This document shows, one piece after another, positions 5,799 through 6,012 of a DNA stretch of 6,012 nt. This DNA comes from Firmicutes bacterium UBA6811. GTDB taxonomy: Bacteria > Bacillota > SHA-98 > UBA4971. How positions within the stretch are numbered: the first letter of the stretch is position 1; each line of letters opens with the position of its first letter. The notes under the pieces are model-generated. The model worked only from the letters and a program-made list of their open reading frames with translations. It was not told the DNA's origin and made no database searches. The position numbers and the translations under genes were made by a program. The DNA lies in assembly GCA_002452295.1 (NCBI GenBank), contig DKEX01000114.1:52997-59008 (forward strand), read 5' to 3'.

Positions 5799-5873
5799 CT
5801 GTCCTTGCGGACAGTCGAAAGGAAAGAAGACACGCAAGGGTGCAATCGGGGCCGACTGTACCTTCGGACAGTC
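5799..5873. repeat. Cluster of short direct and inverted repeats upstream of sigK
   Basis: CTGTCCTTGCGGACAGTC (5799-5816) recurs as CTGTACCTTCGGACAGTC (5856-5873), with 15 of 18 bases identical. The first copy folds as CTGTCC-TTGC-GGACAG. Within the cluster CGACTGT (5853-5859) is complementary to ACAGTCG (5811-5817), and its GACTGT part is also complementary to ACAGTC (5868-5873). Alternative, mutually exclusive stems are therefore possible. The function is unknown. Confidence 0.5.
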
Positions 5874-5986
5874 TTTGTGCGCTTTGCGCCGGCACCTGTC
5901 CCGGCATGCAGGAAACAGATGAGGTGCAGCGAATGTGTTACGCTACTCGACACCCCAGTTGATATTGATGATCGAAGCAGCCCGTG

Positions 5987-5999
5987 CTCACTAAGTGAG
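5987..5999. repeat. 13-base perfect palindrome CTCACTAAGTGAG (operator-like)
   Basis: Arms CTCACT and AGTGAG flank a single central A. The palindrome overlaps the purine-rich GAGGG (5997-6001) that precedes an ATG at 6009-6011 on the plus strand. A dimeric repressor site is one reading. A chance palindrome of this size is also possible. Confidence 0.35.
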
Positions 6000-6008
6000 G
6001 GTGCAAAA

Positions 6009-6012
6009 ATGC
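6009..6012 (+). CDS. Possible start of a divergent gene cut off by the window edge
   Basis: An ATG at 6009-6011 follows GAGGG (5997-6001) with a 7-base gap, which is good ribosome binding site geometry. Only one codon is visible, so neither the reading frame nor the product can be judged, and this may be coincidence. If real, it would be transcribed away from sigK and share its upstream region. Confidence 0.2.

Larger units (their letters stand above)
5663..6012. other. Intergenic region upstream of sigK, no recognisable gene
   Basis: This 350-base stretch contains the sigK ribosome binding site and possible -10, the repeat cluster, and a 13-base palindrome near the right edge. The sigK frame is open through it. 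Its translation has one hydrophobic run (FLLPVVACLLFLG, encoded at about 5785-5747), but it resembles no sigma-factor N-terminus known to me. The last bases may hold the start of a divergent plus-strand gene. Confidence 0.6.

Overview
The window looks like chromosomal DNA from a GC-rich, endospore-forming member of the Bacillota (Clostridia-like or a neighbouring high-GC lineage). The lineage call rests on three things: a recognisable late mother-cell sporulation sigma factor (SigK), a YqeG-type HAD phosphatase typical of Bacillota, and strong purine-rich ribosome binding sites combined with frequent TTG/GTG starts. No mobile element, CRISPR array, rRNA or tRNA was found.

All five well-supported genes lie on the minus strand. 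In transcription order (right to left) they are sigK (5662-4958), yqeG (4717-4166), priA (3895-1619), def (1571-1107) and fmt (1114-86). Def and fmt overlap by 8 bases and def starts 47 bases after priA, so priA-def-fmt is very likely one transcription unit. PriA restarts stalled replication forks; Fmt formylates the initiator Met-tRNA and Def later removes the formyl group from new proteins. yqeG has its own extended -10 promoter. A gap of 264 bases separates it from priA.

The right end (5663-6012) holds no recognisable gene. It contains the sigK leader, a cluster of short inverted and direct repeats, a 13-base palindrome, and what may be the ribosome binding site and ATG of a divergent plus-strand gene at the very edge. 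The left end (1-85) holds a good sigma-A-type promoter firing out of the window, with a possible GTG start at 14-16.

Most of the window is ordinary housekeeping. I see no convincing new system. The points most worth a second look are an apparently intact SigK with a hydrophobic pro-sequence, the competing repeats upstream of it, a Cys/Pro-rich insertion in the C-terminal domain of Fmt, and a short low-complexity tract between yqeG and priA that reads as Glu/Pro-rich on the minus strand.
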